Shown here: piece by piece, positions 36,594-45,133 of the stretch
Numbering within the stretch: position 1 is the stretch's first letter
Layout of the letters: every line of letters starts with the position of its first letter
Origin: Emticicia aquatica
GTDB taxonomy: Bacteria; Bacteroidota; Bacteroidia; Cytophagales; Spirosomataceae
Direction: 5' to 3'
Assembly (NCBI RefSeq): GCF_923079645.1
Contig: NZ_CAKLPY010000004.1
Span: 62,001-126,000 of the forward strand
DNA: 64,000 nucleotides
The notes under the pieces: model-generated
What the model was told of the DNA's origin: nothing
What the model saw: the letters and a program-made list of their open reading frames with translations, nothing else
The model's database searches: none
Made by a program: the position numbers and the translations under genes

Positions 36594-36629
36594 GCCAAAT
36601 TGTTTGAATTTCAAATTTCAGAATTTGGC
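36594..36629. repeat. Nested inverted repeats upstream of the MFS gene
   Basis: GCCAAATT (36594-36601) and AATTTGGC (36622-36629) are exact complements, and TTTGA-ATT-TCAAA (36603-36615) lies inside. The whole lies just before the MFS start, consistent with an operator for that gene. Confidence 0.4.
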
Positions 36630-36644
36630 CAAATCATGAGAAAA

Positions 36645-36671
36645 AAAGCGTACCGAATTTCAGTACGCTTT
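36645..36671 (-). terminator. Terminator of the DUF1569 gene
   Basis: AAAGCGTAC (36645-36653) pairs with GTACGCTTT (36663-36671). On the minus strand the stem is followed by a run of seven T, 22 bases after the DUF1569 stop. Confidence 0.8.
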
Positions 36672-36692
36672 CATAAAAAAACATATTTTATT

Positions 36693-37151
36693 TTAAACTC
36701 CAAACTGAGTCAAGTGATGATTGAGATGTTTGTAAAACAAATTATTCCACTCGGTTTTATTCAATTTTCCAAACGAATGAGATTCCTTTTCATCAAAATA
36801 TTCTTCACCTAGTTCTTGAGTTTTTTTGATATAATTTATCAAACGCTCCTTTTCAGCTTCAAAATTTTTGCTTTCATTTATAATAAATTGTGGGGCTGTT
36901 CTGGTATCATATTTATAAGGAACTTCATTCACAACCGTATTTTTGACCAACATTTTCAAAATAAATCTCATAAAAGCATTCGGTCTTTGATGAATACCAT
37001 CATAAACCAATTCATAAGATACGCAGCAATGAGCTAACATTTGGTCAACACTCATTTTACCCCATTTGGATTGAGTAGCCGGAGTTAGTTGGTTAATTCT
37101 CTGAATAATTGTATCAGAAACTGTCTTTGTAAAGATATTTGGTAGTGACAT
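36693..37151 (-). CDS. DUF1569 / DinB-like protein
   Basis: 152 aa, four-helix-bundle type. Family blocks visible: QRINQLTPATQSKWGKMSVDQML AHC region (about 17-42), a middle NVVNEVPYKY-like turn, and FGKLNKTEWNNLFYKHLNHHLTQFGV, whose His residues are placed like the metal ligands of DinB/YfiT proteins. Some relatives act as thiol-dependent metalloenzymes, but the role here is unknown. It has its own hairpin terminator. Confidence 0.8.
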   Translation of the reverse strand: MSLPNIFTKTVSDTIIQRINQLTPATQSKWGKMSVDQMLAHCCVSYELVYDGIHQRPNAFMRFILKMLVKNTVVNEVPYKYDTRTAPQFIINESKNFEAEKERLINYIKKTQELGEEYFDEKESHSFGKLNKTEWNNLFYKHLNHHLTQFGV

Positions 37152-37266
37152 TGTATTCTTTTTTATATAATATTATTACATTTTATTATGTTTCTTATTC
37201 TAAATTGAAACTTTTTATTTGAAAAATAAAATTTCATACGCATAATGTAGATTGCAATAAACAAAA

Positions 37267-37309
37267 AAAATCGGATAAATACTTGTTTATCAAGCACTTA
37301 TCCGATTTT
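37267..37309 (-). terminator. Terminator of the T9SS cargo gene
   Basis: AAAATCGGATAA (37267-37278) pairs with TTATCCGATTTT (37298-37309), with a nested CTTG/CAAG stem in the loop. It follows the minus-strand gene ending at 37327 and has a T run on that strand. Confidence 0.82.
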
Positions 37310-37326
37310 ATTATATTATTAAATTA

Positions 37327-37929
37327 TCAGTTATGTCTTACTAATAATTTTTTTGTAACTACTTTTTTACCATCAATTACTAATTGATAAAGGTAAATTC
37401 CCGAATCCCAAGATGTTGTTTGAACTTTCAGTTTTCGGTCATTTTTATCTAATTCGTAAGCTGCAACTTCGTGTCCTAATAAGTTATAAAACGACATACT
37501 CGCTTCATTTACATTCCCAGTGATATTATAATCAATTGTTGCATAATCATTCGCAGGATTCGGATAAATATTCGAAACCGTTATCTTTTCACTTGAATAT
37601 AATTTGTCGCTATTTTCAACACCAACATTTTTATCATAGTTGGTTGCAACTTCACTGTTAGATGTTTTTGAAATAATCGGTTTTGATGAACCGCTCAACA
37701 AGGCATTTCTGAAGTACTGATTGACCACCAAAGGTTTGTTTAACTTCACCTCCGAAGGCATCGGTTTACTCACAAATGCCATTTTTTGAAGTGGAGTTTT
37801 AACAGCCGTAGTTGGCTTCTTCCCAATATCCAAACGAGACCGACCCTTCTCAACTTGAGCGAAGGCGGCATTGGATAAAACGACGATTCCAATGAGTACT
37901 GATAAATATTTTTGTAAATTTTTAACCAT
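37327..37929 (-). CDS. Short secreted protein with type IX secretion sorting domain
   Basis: 200 aa. Signal peptide about residues 1-25 (ends AAFAQ), then a basic, low-complexity linker with no recognised domain (about 26-115), and a type A T9SS C-terminal domain (about 120-200): NIYPNPANDYATIDY, MSFYNLLGHEVAAYEL, WDSGIYLYQL and KKLLVRH are its hallmarks. The cargo part is very small, so it may be a surface-displayed linker peptide rather than an enzyme. It implies a functioning T9SS elsewhere in the genome. Confidence 0.85.
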   Translation of the reverse strand: MVKNLQKYLSVLIGIVVLSNAAFAQVEKGRSRLDIGKKPTTAVKTPLQKMAFVSKPMPSEVKLNKPLVVNQYFRNALLSGSSKPIISKTSNSEVATNYDKNVGVENSDKLYSSEKITVSNIYPNPANDYATIDYNITGNVNEASMSFYNLLGHEVAAYELDKNDRKLKVQTTSWDSGIYLYQLVIDGKKVVTKKLLVRHN

Positions 37930-38113
37930 AGAAAGAGCTTAATATCTTTATATTCTGCACGTATATTTTTAGGAATGCTACAAATATACATTAAGTTTAA
38001 TAAAATCCAAATTATTTTATATTATTAAGACTGTTTTTTTGTTCAAATGGTTGCAATAAAAAGAAACTTTTTTTCGTTCGACATCAATTCTTCTTATAAA
38101 AGTATTTTTCACA

Positions 38114-39748
38114 CTATTTCCCTTCGGTTTTTGAAGCAAATTTCACGCCAAGAACTTCTTCTTTCGTAGGTTTTTCTTTTAATCGCCAATTAAATCCTTC
38201 TAAACGATTGGTGTCATTGGTAAGTTCGGTTGGCGGAACTAATTTAGCATCGGGTTTTCCGAGAAATGATATTCGATTGACTTGATTTTCTTTGAACCTC
38301 ATATTCATTTTACTACATTCGACTCTATTTACACCAATTAGTTTATTTTTATCATCCAAAGCATAGTAAATACTTTCGCCATTACCTTCAACTACCACTT
38401 GTTCAATACGAGTTTCTGTGTTAAAAAAGGCTGTAATTTTTCTACCTTTGATTTGGTTAAAGTTCTGAGCGGTATCCTTGGCAATTACAAAACCTTGATT
38501 AATCATGTACATTCGACTGACTCTACTGTTTTTCATATATACGTGAATCGTGTCAGCTTCAGATTGATTTTGAACACTCCAAATGATAGGTTTTGTAAAA
38601 AAATGAATAACAGAATCTTTCAAATCATACAAAAGCGAGTCACATCGACTTTGCATATCCGAACGATAAACTTTTACATGACCAAAAGCAATCAATTTTT
38701 CCATTTTTGCGGCTGTACTTTGCGACGCTTGCGATTTCTTCAAAGTATCAGTTTTTGCCACAAGTGAGTCCTTTCTTTCGTAAGCATAAAGCGTGTCTGC
38801 ACTCAAATAAAGGGTGTCTCGTTCGGCAGTATTCCGCATGAGAGCATTGCCTAAGATTTTCGTAAAACCTGTTTTTCCATCCCGAACACCTACTTTTCCA
38901 GTTAAAATAACTTTGTCTTTTTTTGAAACTAACTCAACATTTCCTTTGGCAAAACCTGATTCTGTTTTTTGGTCGAAATTCAGTGTATCACCTGTTAACG
39001 TATAATCTTCATTGACAATTTTTGAGCGTCCCTTAAAATTTGATTGTTGGGTTTGCGTATTATAAGTACTTCCTGCATTTGCAACAATATCTCCGTCCTT
39101 ACTTTTGATGAGTGTTGGTGCTTTAAAAAGAGCCATTTTGGTACGGGCATTATATTGCAAACTATCCGACGTGATGGTATATTTTGGATTAACAATTTCG
39201 ACGTTTTCTTTATAATTAAAAATTTTACTTCTGGTATTATAAAATCCTTTTTCGCTTCGTAAAATGCTCGAATCCTGCACAATAACGCCTCTTACAGGAT
39301 AATAAGCTCGATTTCGTTGAATATCATATTCAACAACTCTTGTCGTAAGCGTTACTTTTTTATCTGTTAAAACCACTTTTTTGCCCAAAACACGAGCAAA
39401 TCTTGTATTTCCATCGTAATACAGTGTATCACCTGTAATAGTTAACGTATCTCCTTGCACAATTTTAATTTTCCCATAAGCTTCGAGCGTATTGGTCGTT
39501 TCATTTTGCGTAGCACTTTGACAATATAAAATGGCTCCTCGATGCTGAAATGATACATTTCCCAAAAACTGACGAGTATAATACGGCAACTGATTGATGC
39601 CAACTAAACTATCAGAACTCAACAAATTAATGCGTGAGCCAGTTGGCGGCGGCGGTGGTGGATTAAGCGGTTTTTGGGCAAAAGTTAGGGAGGAAATAAA
39701 AATCAGCACAAGTCCCATCAACTTTCCTAGCAGATGTTTTGTGTTCAT
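38114..39748 (-). CDS. OstA-like protein (LptA/LptD-type organic solvent tolerance domain)
   Basis: Exported protein; start chosen at the ATG at 39748 since it begins the signal peptide (KHLLGKLMGLVLIFISSLTFAQ), while the frame is open to 39790. After cleavage a six-proline run (PPPPPPTG) precedes OstA-N type beta-jellyroll repeats of the LptA kind, e.g. YGKIKIVQGDTLTITGDTLYYDG and ALFKAPTLIKSKDGDIVAN (about residues 80-330). Proteins of this type are thought to take part in LPS transport across the periplasm. Divergent from tilS, with about 90 bases between starts. Confidence 0.82.
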   Translation of the reverse strand: MNTKHLLGKLMGLVLIFISSLTFAQKPLNPPPPPPTGSRINLLSSDSLVGINQLPYYTRQFLGNVSFQHRGAILYCQSATQNETTNTLEAYGKIKIVQGDTLTITGDTLYYDGNTRFARVLGKKVVLTDKKVTLTTRVVEYDIQRNRAYYPVRGVIVQDSSILRSEKGFYNTRSKIFNYKENVEIVNPKYTITSDSLQYNARTKMALFKAPTLIKSKDGDIVANAGSTYNTQTQQSNFKGRSKIVNEDYTLTGDTLNFDQKTESGFAKGNVELVSKKDKVILTGKVGVRDGKTGFTKILGNALMRNTAERDTLYLSADTLYAYERKDSLVAKTDTLKKSQASQSTAAKMEKLIAFGHVKVYRSDMQSRCDSLLYDLKDSVIHFFTKPIIWSVQNQSEADTIHVYMKNSRVSRMYMINQGFVIAKDTAQNFNQIKGRKITAFFNTETRIEQVVVEGNGESIYYALDDKNKLIGVNRVECSKMNMRFKENQVNRISFLGKPDAKLVPPTELTNDTNRLEGFNWRLKEKPTKEEVLGVKFASKTEGK

Positions 39749-39839
39749 TTTTTTGCTCAAAAAGCACTTTTTTGAAAATATATTAATCATCTTCGATTGA
39801 AAATTCTAAATTTGTTCACAAAATTACGCAATTGCTTTG

Positions 39840-41210
39840 ATGCTTCATGCCTTCTTAACATATATTAACGAGCAAAAATTATTTAAGTCAACGGATAAAA
39901 TCTTGCTTACGGTCAGTGGAGGTAAAGATTCCATGACAATGCTCGACCTTTTTTGTCAGGCAAACAACCACAATCAAAGCTTTCGGTTTGCAGTTGCTCA
40001 CTGCAATTTTCAATTGAGAGGACAAGATTCTGAGGAAGATAAAATCTTTGTCGAACAATGGTGCAAAACAAAAAACATCGAATTTTATTCTAAAAAGTTT
40101 GAGACCAAGGTATTTTCTGAAGCAAATCATATTTCTATCGAAATGGCGGCTAGAAAACTACGCTACGAATGGTTTGAAACCTTGCGAAAAGAATTAAAAT
40201 ATGACTTTATTGCAACTGCACATCACCTCAACGATAGCATCGAAACTGTTTTGCTGAATCTAACAAAAGGTACTGGAATTTCGGGTTTAAAGGGCATTTT
40301 GTCAAAAAAAGAAAGAATCATTCGGCCACTTTTGTTTGCATCTCGTCAAGAAATTGAACGATATGCAGCAGAAAATAAATTGACTTGGCGAGAAGATAGT
40401 TCCAATGCTTCCAATGAGTACCAACGAAATTTAATTCGCAACCAAGTTGTGCCATTATTAAAACAAATCAACCCAAATTTTGATGAAACTTTTGCTCGAA
40501 ATTTAGACCGATTTCAGGCTATTGAAAATGACTTTCGTAAAAATCTCGTCAACTTCAAGCAACAAATTATTAGAGAAGAAAATGGCATTTTATACTTGAA
40601 AATTTCAGAAATAAAACATTGGCAATCAGCACATTATTATTTGGAAGAATTACTCAAAGAATTTGGCTTTAATTATTTTCAATCAAAAGAAATTTATCAA
40701 TCTATTGATGGTCTTTCGGGAAAAATGTTTCTTTCTGGAACACATACGCTTCTAAAAGATAGAGAAGAATTGGTGATAAAAATTTTGGAAAATGATGTAA
40801 AAGAAGAACATACAATTATTATAAAAGACAGTGATAAAATAGTAAAATTTGAAGGTGGAAATTTGGAAATTTCAATCATTGACATTTCAGAAATAAGCAC
40901 TAATTTTGACAAAAAAAACACCACTCTTTTTGTGGATTTTGACAAAATATCATTCCCGATTACACTTAGAAAATGGCAAGAAGGAGATTGGTTTATTCCA
41001 CTTGGAATGAGCGGAAAAAAGAAAATTTCAGACTTTTTAATTGATAATAAAATAGCTATTCATCTTAAAAAAAACATATTTTTACTCACTTCAAACAACC
41101 ATATTTTTTGGGTTATTAAACATCGTCCTGATGATAGATTTAAAATTACTTCAACAACTAAAAAAGTGCTAAAAATTATATTTTTCGATTCTTTATCTCA
41201 AAACAAATAA
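39840..41210 (+). CDS. tilS: tRNA(Ile)-lysidine synthetase TilS
   Basis: Ligates lysine to C34 of tRNA-Ile(CAU), making lysidine so that AUA is read. The N-type ATP-pyrophosphatase P-loop is LTVSGGKDSM near residue 24-33; the HCNFQLRGQDSEED and ATAHHLNDSIETVLLNL motifs follow (about 55-140). The C-terminal TilS_C domain is present (LRKWQEGDWFIPLGMSGKKKISDFLIDNKI, about 373-402), so the enzyme is full length. The ATG at 39840 is preferred to the preceding TTG at 39837. Confidence 0.95.
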   Translation: MLHAFLTYINEQKLFKSTDKILLTVSGGKDSMTMLDLFCQANNHNQSFRFAVAHCNFQLRGQDSEEDKIFVEQWCKTKNIEFYSKKFETKVFSEANHISIEMAARKLRYEWFETLRKELKYDFIATAHHLNDSIETVLLNLTKGTGISGLKGILSKKERIIRPLLFASRQEIERYAAENKLTWREDSSNASNEYQRNLIRNQVVPLLKQINPNFDETFARNLDRFQAIENDFRKNLVNFKQQIIREENGILYLKISEIKHWQSAHYYLEELLKEFGFNYFQSKEIYQSIDGLSGKMFLSGTHTLLKDREELVIKILENDVKEEHTIIIKDSDKIVKFEGGNLEISIIDISEISTNFDKKNTTLFVDFDKISFPITLRKWQEGDWFIPLGMSGKKKISDFLIDNKIAIHLKKNIFLLTSNNHIFWVIKHRPDDRFKITSTTKKVLKIIFFDSLSQNK

Positions 41211-41310
41211 GCAAAAACTGTATTAATTTACTATAATTTAAGCTATTGCTAATACTTTTCTCTATATATCAGCCTTTTTCCTACCCTTCCTTAAAACAAG
41301 CGAATTTTAT

Positions 41311-41326
41311 TTGGCACGAGTTTTGA
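41311..41326 (+). promoter_or_regulatory. Sigma-54-like -24/-12 element
   Basis: TTGGCACG (41311-41318) followed by AGTT and TTGA (41323-41326) places GG (41313-41314) and GA (41325-41326) exactly 10 bases apart, as in the consensus TTGGCACG-N4-TTGC, with one departure (TTGA for TTGC). Transcription would start near 41337, about 60 bases before the PorE-like gene. Confidence 0.45.
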
Positions 41327-41398
41327 CAATTATAATGTAAGACCCAAAATATTTTACATAACACCCATAATATGTTAAACATTATAAGTGCTTCATCC

Positions 41399-43720
41399 AT
41401 GAAAAAATACAATATTGGATTGTTGGCATTGCTTTTCCTGATTGCCCAACAAACTTACGCTCAAAGTGGAAAATTAAAGGCTGCCAATCGCAGTTTTGAT
41501 AACATGAGCTATATCGAAGCTATTCGTAATTACGAAGATTATCTACGCACTGCTAAAACGGGAACTCCCGAAATGAAAGAAGCTTTAACAAAGCTTGGAT
41601 ACAGCTACAGAAAAGTACAAGATACACAAAATGCCGAACGAACTTATGCCGAATTGATTGAGCGTTATAGTAAAGAAGTTGACAGTGAAATTTTTCTATA
41701 CTTTGCACAAGCACTCGCCAATAACGGAAAATATAAAGAATCTCAAAAAATGTATAGCCGCTACGGTCAAGAGCAAACAACCGACATGCGGGGGCGAAAA
41801 TTTACGGTGGCATACATGGATAATAGCCACTTTTATCAGGATTCGGCAACTTACAAAGTTGATTATTTATATGCTCTAAACTCTCGTCAATCGGACTTTA
41901 GTCCAATGTTTTACAAAAATGGTTTGGTGTTCGTTTCAGCAAGAGAAGAAGGTGGAGCAATTAAGCGAGTTTTCATGCAAAACCAAACACCTTTTCTTGA
42001 TTTATTTATGTTTCCTGATACGGCTGAATTACGCAAAGACAACATCGTTGCGATGAAACAAGTAACAAGCGGTTTAGGTGGTGGAAACGCAACTTTCAGT
42101 TCATCTGAAAAGTTAGAAGCAGTAATAGCAGAAGAAAATGACAAACCGCTCTCAAAAATTGAGCAATTCAGTAAAACTCTCAATAGTAAATATCATGAAG
42201 GGCCTGTTACATTTTTCAAAGATTATAAGAAATTAATTTTCACCAGAAATAATTATAGTAAAGGCCGAAGCCGCACAAGTTCTGACGGAATCAATAAACT
42301 CAAACTCTACATGGCTTCGGAAAATGGAAAATATTGGGGCAACGTTAGTGAACTGCCTTTCAATAGTGATAATTATTCATGCGGACATCCTGCACTTTCG
42401 CCTGATGATACCAAATTATATTTTGTATCGGATATGCCTGGCGGTTTTGGTGGAACTGATATTTATGTAGTTGAGTACCGTGAAGGACAGTGGAGTTCAC
42501 CTGTAAATTTAGGTCGAGAAATTAACACTGAAGGCAACGAAATGTTTCCTTATATGGATGAATTTGGTAATTTGTATTTTTCATCAGATGGCCACGAAGG
42601 ATTGGGCGGATTAGATGTTTTCTATGTTGAAATGAGAGAAGCAATTCCGATAAGTGATATTAAAAATTTGGGAGCTCCAATTAATTCCGAAAAAGATGAT
42701 TTTGGATTTATCACAAACGGCACTCGTTCGAGCGGTTATTTTAGTTCAAATCGCAAACGTGGCTACGGCGATGACAATCTTTATTCGTTCCGTCATGGTT
42801 GCCGCCAATTAAACATTTTGGTTTATGATGCAGAAAGCAAAAAACCATTAGAAAGTGTTGATGTCAGAATGTTGAAAAATGGCGAAAATAAAGAATTATT
42901 CGTAACAGGTTCGGATGGAAAAATAACTGTTTGTCTGGAAACTGGCACTGATTTTGAGTTTAAAGCTTTAAAAGAAGGTTATGAGTCAAATGGTGTTTCT
43001 TATGGCACTTTTGCTTCTTCTCTTAAAAATAGAACGTCAATAACCATTTATTTAGAAAAATCTAAAGCACCAATTATTAAGGGTACGATTGTTGCAGAAG
43101 TTAATCAAAGACCGATTCAAGGAGCGACTGTTACACTTCAAAATGACAAAGATGGGTCACAAGAAAAAATTATTACAGGAGAAGACGGAAAATACGAGTT
43201 TCAACCAAAAAAAGAAGGAGAATATTCGGTTTCGGCAAGAAAAGAACGTTACGCTGTTAATACTGAAAATTTAGGAAAAGTAAAACAATCGAAAAAAGGG
43301 CCTAAAACCGTTGAGCAAAACTTAGGTTTGGTTGGTCAAGGAGATATTTTTAGGTTAGATAATATTTATTACGATTATGGTCAGTTTTTCATCAGACCCG
43401 ATGCAGCAAAAGAATTAGAAGCGAAATTAGTGCCTTTATTGAAAAAGTATCCTGAAATCCGTATAGAAGTACGTTCGCATACAGATAGCCGTTCGAGCGA
43501 TGCTTATAACGCAAAATTATCAGATAATAGAGCAAGAGCAGTACTTGATTATTTGGCCGCTCGTGGCATCAATACAAAAAGAATTGAAGCAAAAGGTTAT
43601 GGAGAAAGTGAATTGTTGAATAACTGCGACGACAGCACAAATTGTACAGAATCACAACACCAAGCTAATCGACGTACAGAATTTAAAATTTTGGATATAT
43701 CAGCAGTCAGTATGAATTAG
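41399..43720 (+). CDS. OmpA-family protein with TPR, PD40 propeller and CNA/CarboxypepD-like domains (PorE-like)
   Basis: About 773 aa with signal peptide (ends TYAQ); the ATG at 41399 is chosen because it starts that peptide (frame open from 41372). Domain order: N-terminal TPR-like helices (to about 140), WD40/PD40-type beta-propeller (about 155-460, with repeated LSPDDTKLYFVSDMPGGFGGTDIYVV-type blades), two carboxypeptidase-regulatory-like beta domains (about 470-640), and a C-terminal OmpA domain (about 660-765) with VEVRSHTDSRSSDAYN-type and NRRTEFKI motifs. This is the architecture of PorE, a murein-binding part of the type IX secretion system. Paralogous non-T9SS proteins share it, so the name is tentative. 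Confidence 0.85.
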   Translation: MKKYNIGLLALLFLIAQQTYAQSGKLKAANRSFDNMSYIEAIRNYEDYLRTAKTGTPEMKEALTKLGYSYRKVQDTQNAERTYAELIERYSKEVDSEIFLYFAQALANNGKYKESQKMYSRYGQEQTTDMRGRKFTVAYMDNSHFYQDSATYKVDYLYALNSRQSDFSPMFYKNGLVFVSAREEGGAIKRVFMQNQTPFLDLFMFPDTAELRKDNIVAMKQVTSGLGGGNATFSSSEKLEAVIAEENDKPLSKIEQFSKTLNSKYHEGPVTFFKDYKKLIFTRNNYSKGRSRTSSDGINKLKLYMASENGKYWGNVSELPFNSDNYSCGHPALSPDDTKLYFVSDMPGGFGGTDIYVVEYREGQWSSPVNLGREINTEGNEMFPYMDEFGNLYFSSDGHEGLGGLDVFYVEMREAIPISDIKNLGAPINSEKDDFGFITNGTRSSGYFSSNRKRGYGDDNLYSFRHGCRQLNILVYDAESKKPLESVDVRMLKNGENKELFVTGSDGKITVCLETGTDFEFKALKEGYESNGVSYGTFASSLKNRTSITIYLEKSKAPIIKGTIVAEVNQRPIQGATVTLQNDKDGSQEKIITGEDGKYEFQPKKEGEYSVSARKERYAVNTENLGKVKQSKKGPKTVEQNLGLVGQGDIFRLDNIYYDYGQFFIRPDAAKELEAKLVPLLKKYPEIRIEVRSHTDSRSSDAYNAKLSDNRARAVLDYLAARGINTKRIEAKGYGESELLNNCDDSTNCTESQHQANRRTEFKILDISAVSMN

Positions 43721-43817
43721 TAACGTTGAGTAATTTTTCAAGAAAAGAACCAATCACATTATCAAAAATAAGTAGAAAATTTTTTTCATAGTTTAGGGTT
43801 AGGGTTTATTATTTATG

Positions 43818-43847
43818 AAAAGCATCGCCAATTTGAGCGATGCTTTT
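43818..43847 (+). terminator. Terminator after the PorE-like gene
   Basis: AAAAGCATCGC (43818-43828) pairs with GCGATGCTTTT (43837-43847), about 100 bases after the stop. T-rich tail is short. Followed by the M42 peptidase gene at 43968. Confidence 0.75.
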
Positions 43848-43967
43848 ATAATTTTAAGACATTTGAATTCTTTCAGTTTTTCAAAAAAAACAAGGTTTTT
43901 TCGTCTCATAAGTTTACTTTTGAAGAAAAATAGATTAATACAATAATTATAGAAAATAGATAGGAAA

Positions 43968-45038
43968 ATGGCAGAAAAAAACATTGAATTTCTTTACAAG
44001 TACCTTAATAATGCATCTCCAACAGGTTTTGAAGCACCAGGACAGCAAATATGGTTGGACTATATTAAACCTTATATTGACGAGCAAATAGTTGATGTTT
44101 ACGGAACGGCCGTTGGGGTTATCAATCCAGGACAGCCTTATAAAGTTGTCATTGAAGCTCATTCAGACGAAATTTCTTGGTTTGTCAATTATATTACTGA
44201 AGATGGCTACATTTATGTACGTCGCAATGGTGGTTCTGACCATCAAATTGCTCCTTCAAAAAGAGTGAATATTCATACAAAAAAAGGCATTGTTAAAGGT
44301 ATTTTTGGATGGCCAGCCATTCACGTTCGTGAAGCAGCAACCGAAGAAAAACCAACTTTAAAAAATATTTTTATTGACGTTGGTGCAGCAAAAAAATCAG
44401 AAGTTGAAGAAATGGGAATACACGTTGGTTGTGTGATTACATTTGAAGATACGTTGATGGAACTCAATAGCAAATTTTATGTTGGACGTGCTTTAGATAA
44501 CCGTATCGGAGGTTATATTATTGCGGAAGTTGCTCGCAGACTCAAAGAAAACAACGTTACTTTGCCGTTTACACTTTATGTTGTAAATGCAGTTCAAGAA
44601 GAAATTGGCTTGCGTGGAGCAGAAATGATTTCTCGTCGATTGAAACCAGATTTAGCAATTTGTTGTGATGTCATCCATGACACACAGTCGCCGATGTATA
44701 ATAAAAAAACAGACGGAGATTTGGCTTGTGGACGTGGTCCAGTTTTGACTTATGGCCCAGCGGTACAAAACAATCTATTGAATTTTATGATTGATGTAGC
44801 CACAGAAAAAGCTATTCCATTCCAAAGAGCGGCAGCCAGTCGTTCAACTGGAACTGATACAGATTCGTTTGCATATTCATCGGAGGGAGTTGCATCGGCA
44901 TTGATTTCATTGCCACAAAAATATATGCACACTACCGTAGAAATGTGCCACAAAGACGATATTCAAGCTTGTATTGATATGTATTACGAAATCTTATTAA
45001 GTTTAGAAGCGGGACAAGATTTTCGTTATATCAAATAG
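43968..45038 (+). CDS. M42 family metallo-aminopeptidase
   Basis: 356 aa cytoplasmic di-metal peptidase of the FrvX/CelM/PepA group (TET-forming aminopeptidases). Visible metal-site elements: VIEAHSDEISWFV (about 61-73; the usual HxD appears as HSDE), GRALDNRIGGYI (about 178-189), the EEIGLRGAE motif holding the catalytic Glu (about 209-217) and the C-terminal YMHTTVEMCHKDD with the last His ligand (about 325-337). Processes peptides during protein turnover. Has its own terminator. Confidence 0.92.
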   Translation: MAEKNIEFLYKYLNNASPTGFEAPGQQIWLDYIKPYIDEQIVDVYGTAVGVINPGQPYKVVIEAHSDEISWFVNYITEDGYIYVRRNGGSDHQIAPSKRVNIHTKKGIVKGIFGWPAIHVREAATEEKPTLKNIFIDVGAAKKSEVEEMGIHVGCVITFEDTLMELNSKFYVGRALDNRIGGYIIAEVARRLKENNVTLPFTLYVVNAVQEEIGLRGAEMISRRLKPDLAICCDVIHDTQSPMYNKKTDGDLACGRGPVLTYGPAVQNNLLNFMIDVATEKAIPFQRAAASRSTGTDTDSFAYSSEGVASALISLPQKYMHTTVEMCHKDDIQACIDMYYEILLSLEAGQDFRYIK

Positions 45039-45046
45039 TTATTGAC

Positions 45047-45094
45047 TTTAAGCATAGAAATTTGCTAATACCTTGGCTAATTTCTATGCTTAAA
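45047..45094 (+). terminator. Terminator of the M42 peptidase gene
   Basis: TTTAAGCATAGAAATT (45047-45062) and AATTTCTATGCTTAAA (45079-45094) form a 16-bp perfect stem starting 9 bases after the stop codon. Confidence 0.82.
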
Positions 45095-45133
45095 TATTAG
45101 TTTAATGAACCAAAATAATAGCCCAAAACTAAA

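Noticed and set aside
35561..36607. Several long plus-strand open frames (74, 98 and 118 codons) opposite the MFS gene
   Set aside because: They lie antisense to a membrane protein whose codon bias creates open frames; no start signals, and their translations resemble no protein.
43785..43810. Telomere-like TTTAGGGTTAGGGTTT stretch
   Set aside because: Only two units, inside the spacer before a normal terminator; almost surely chance in AT-rich DNA.
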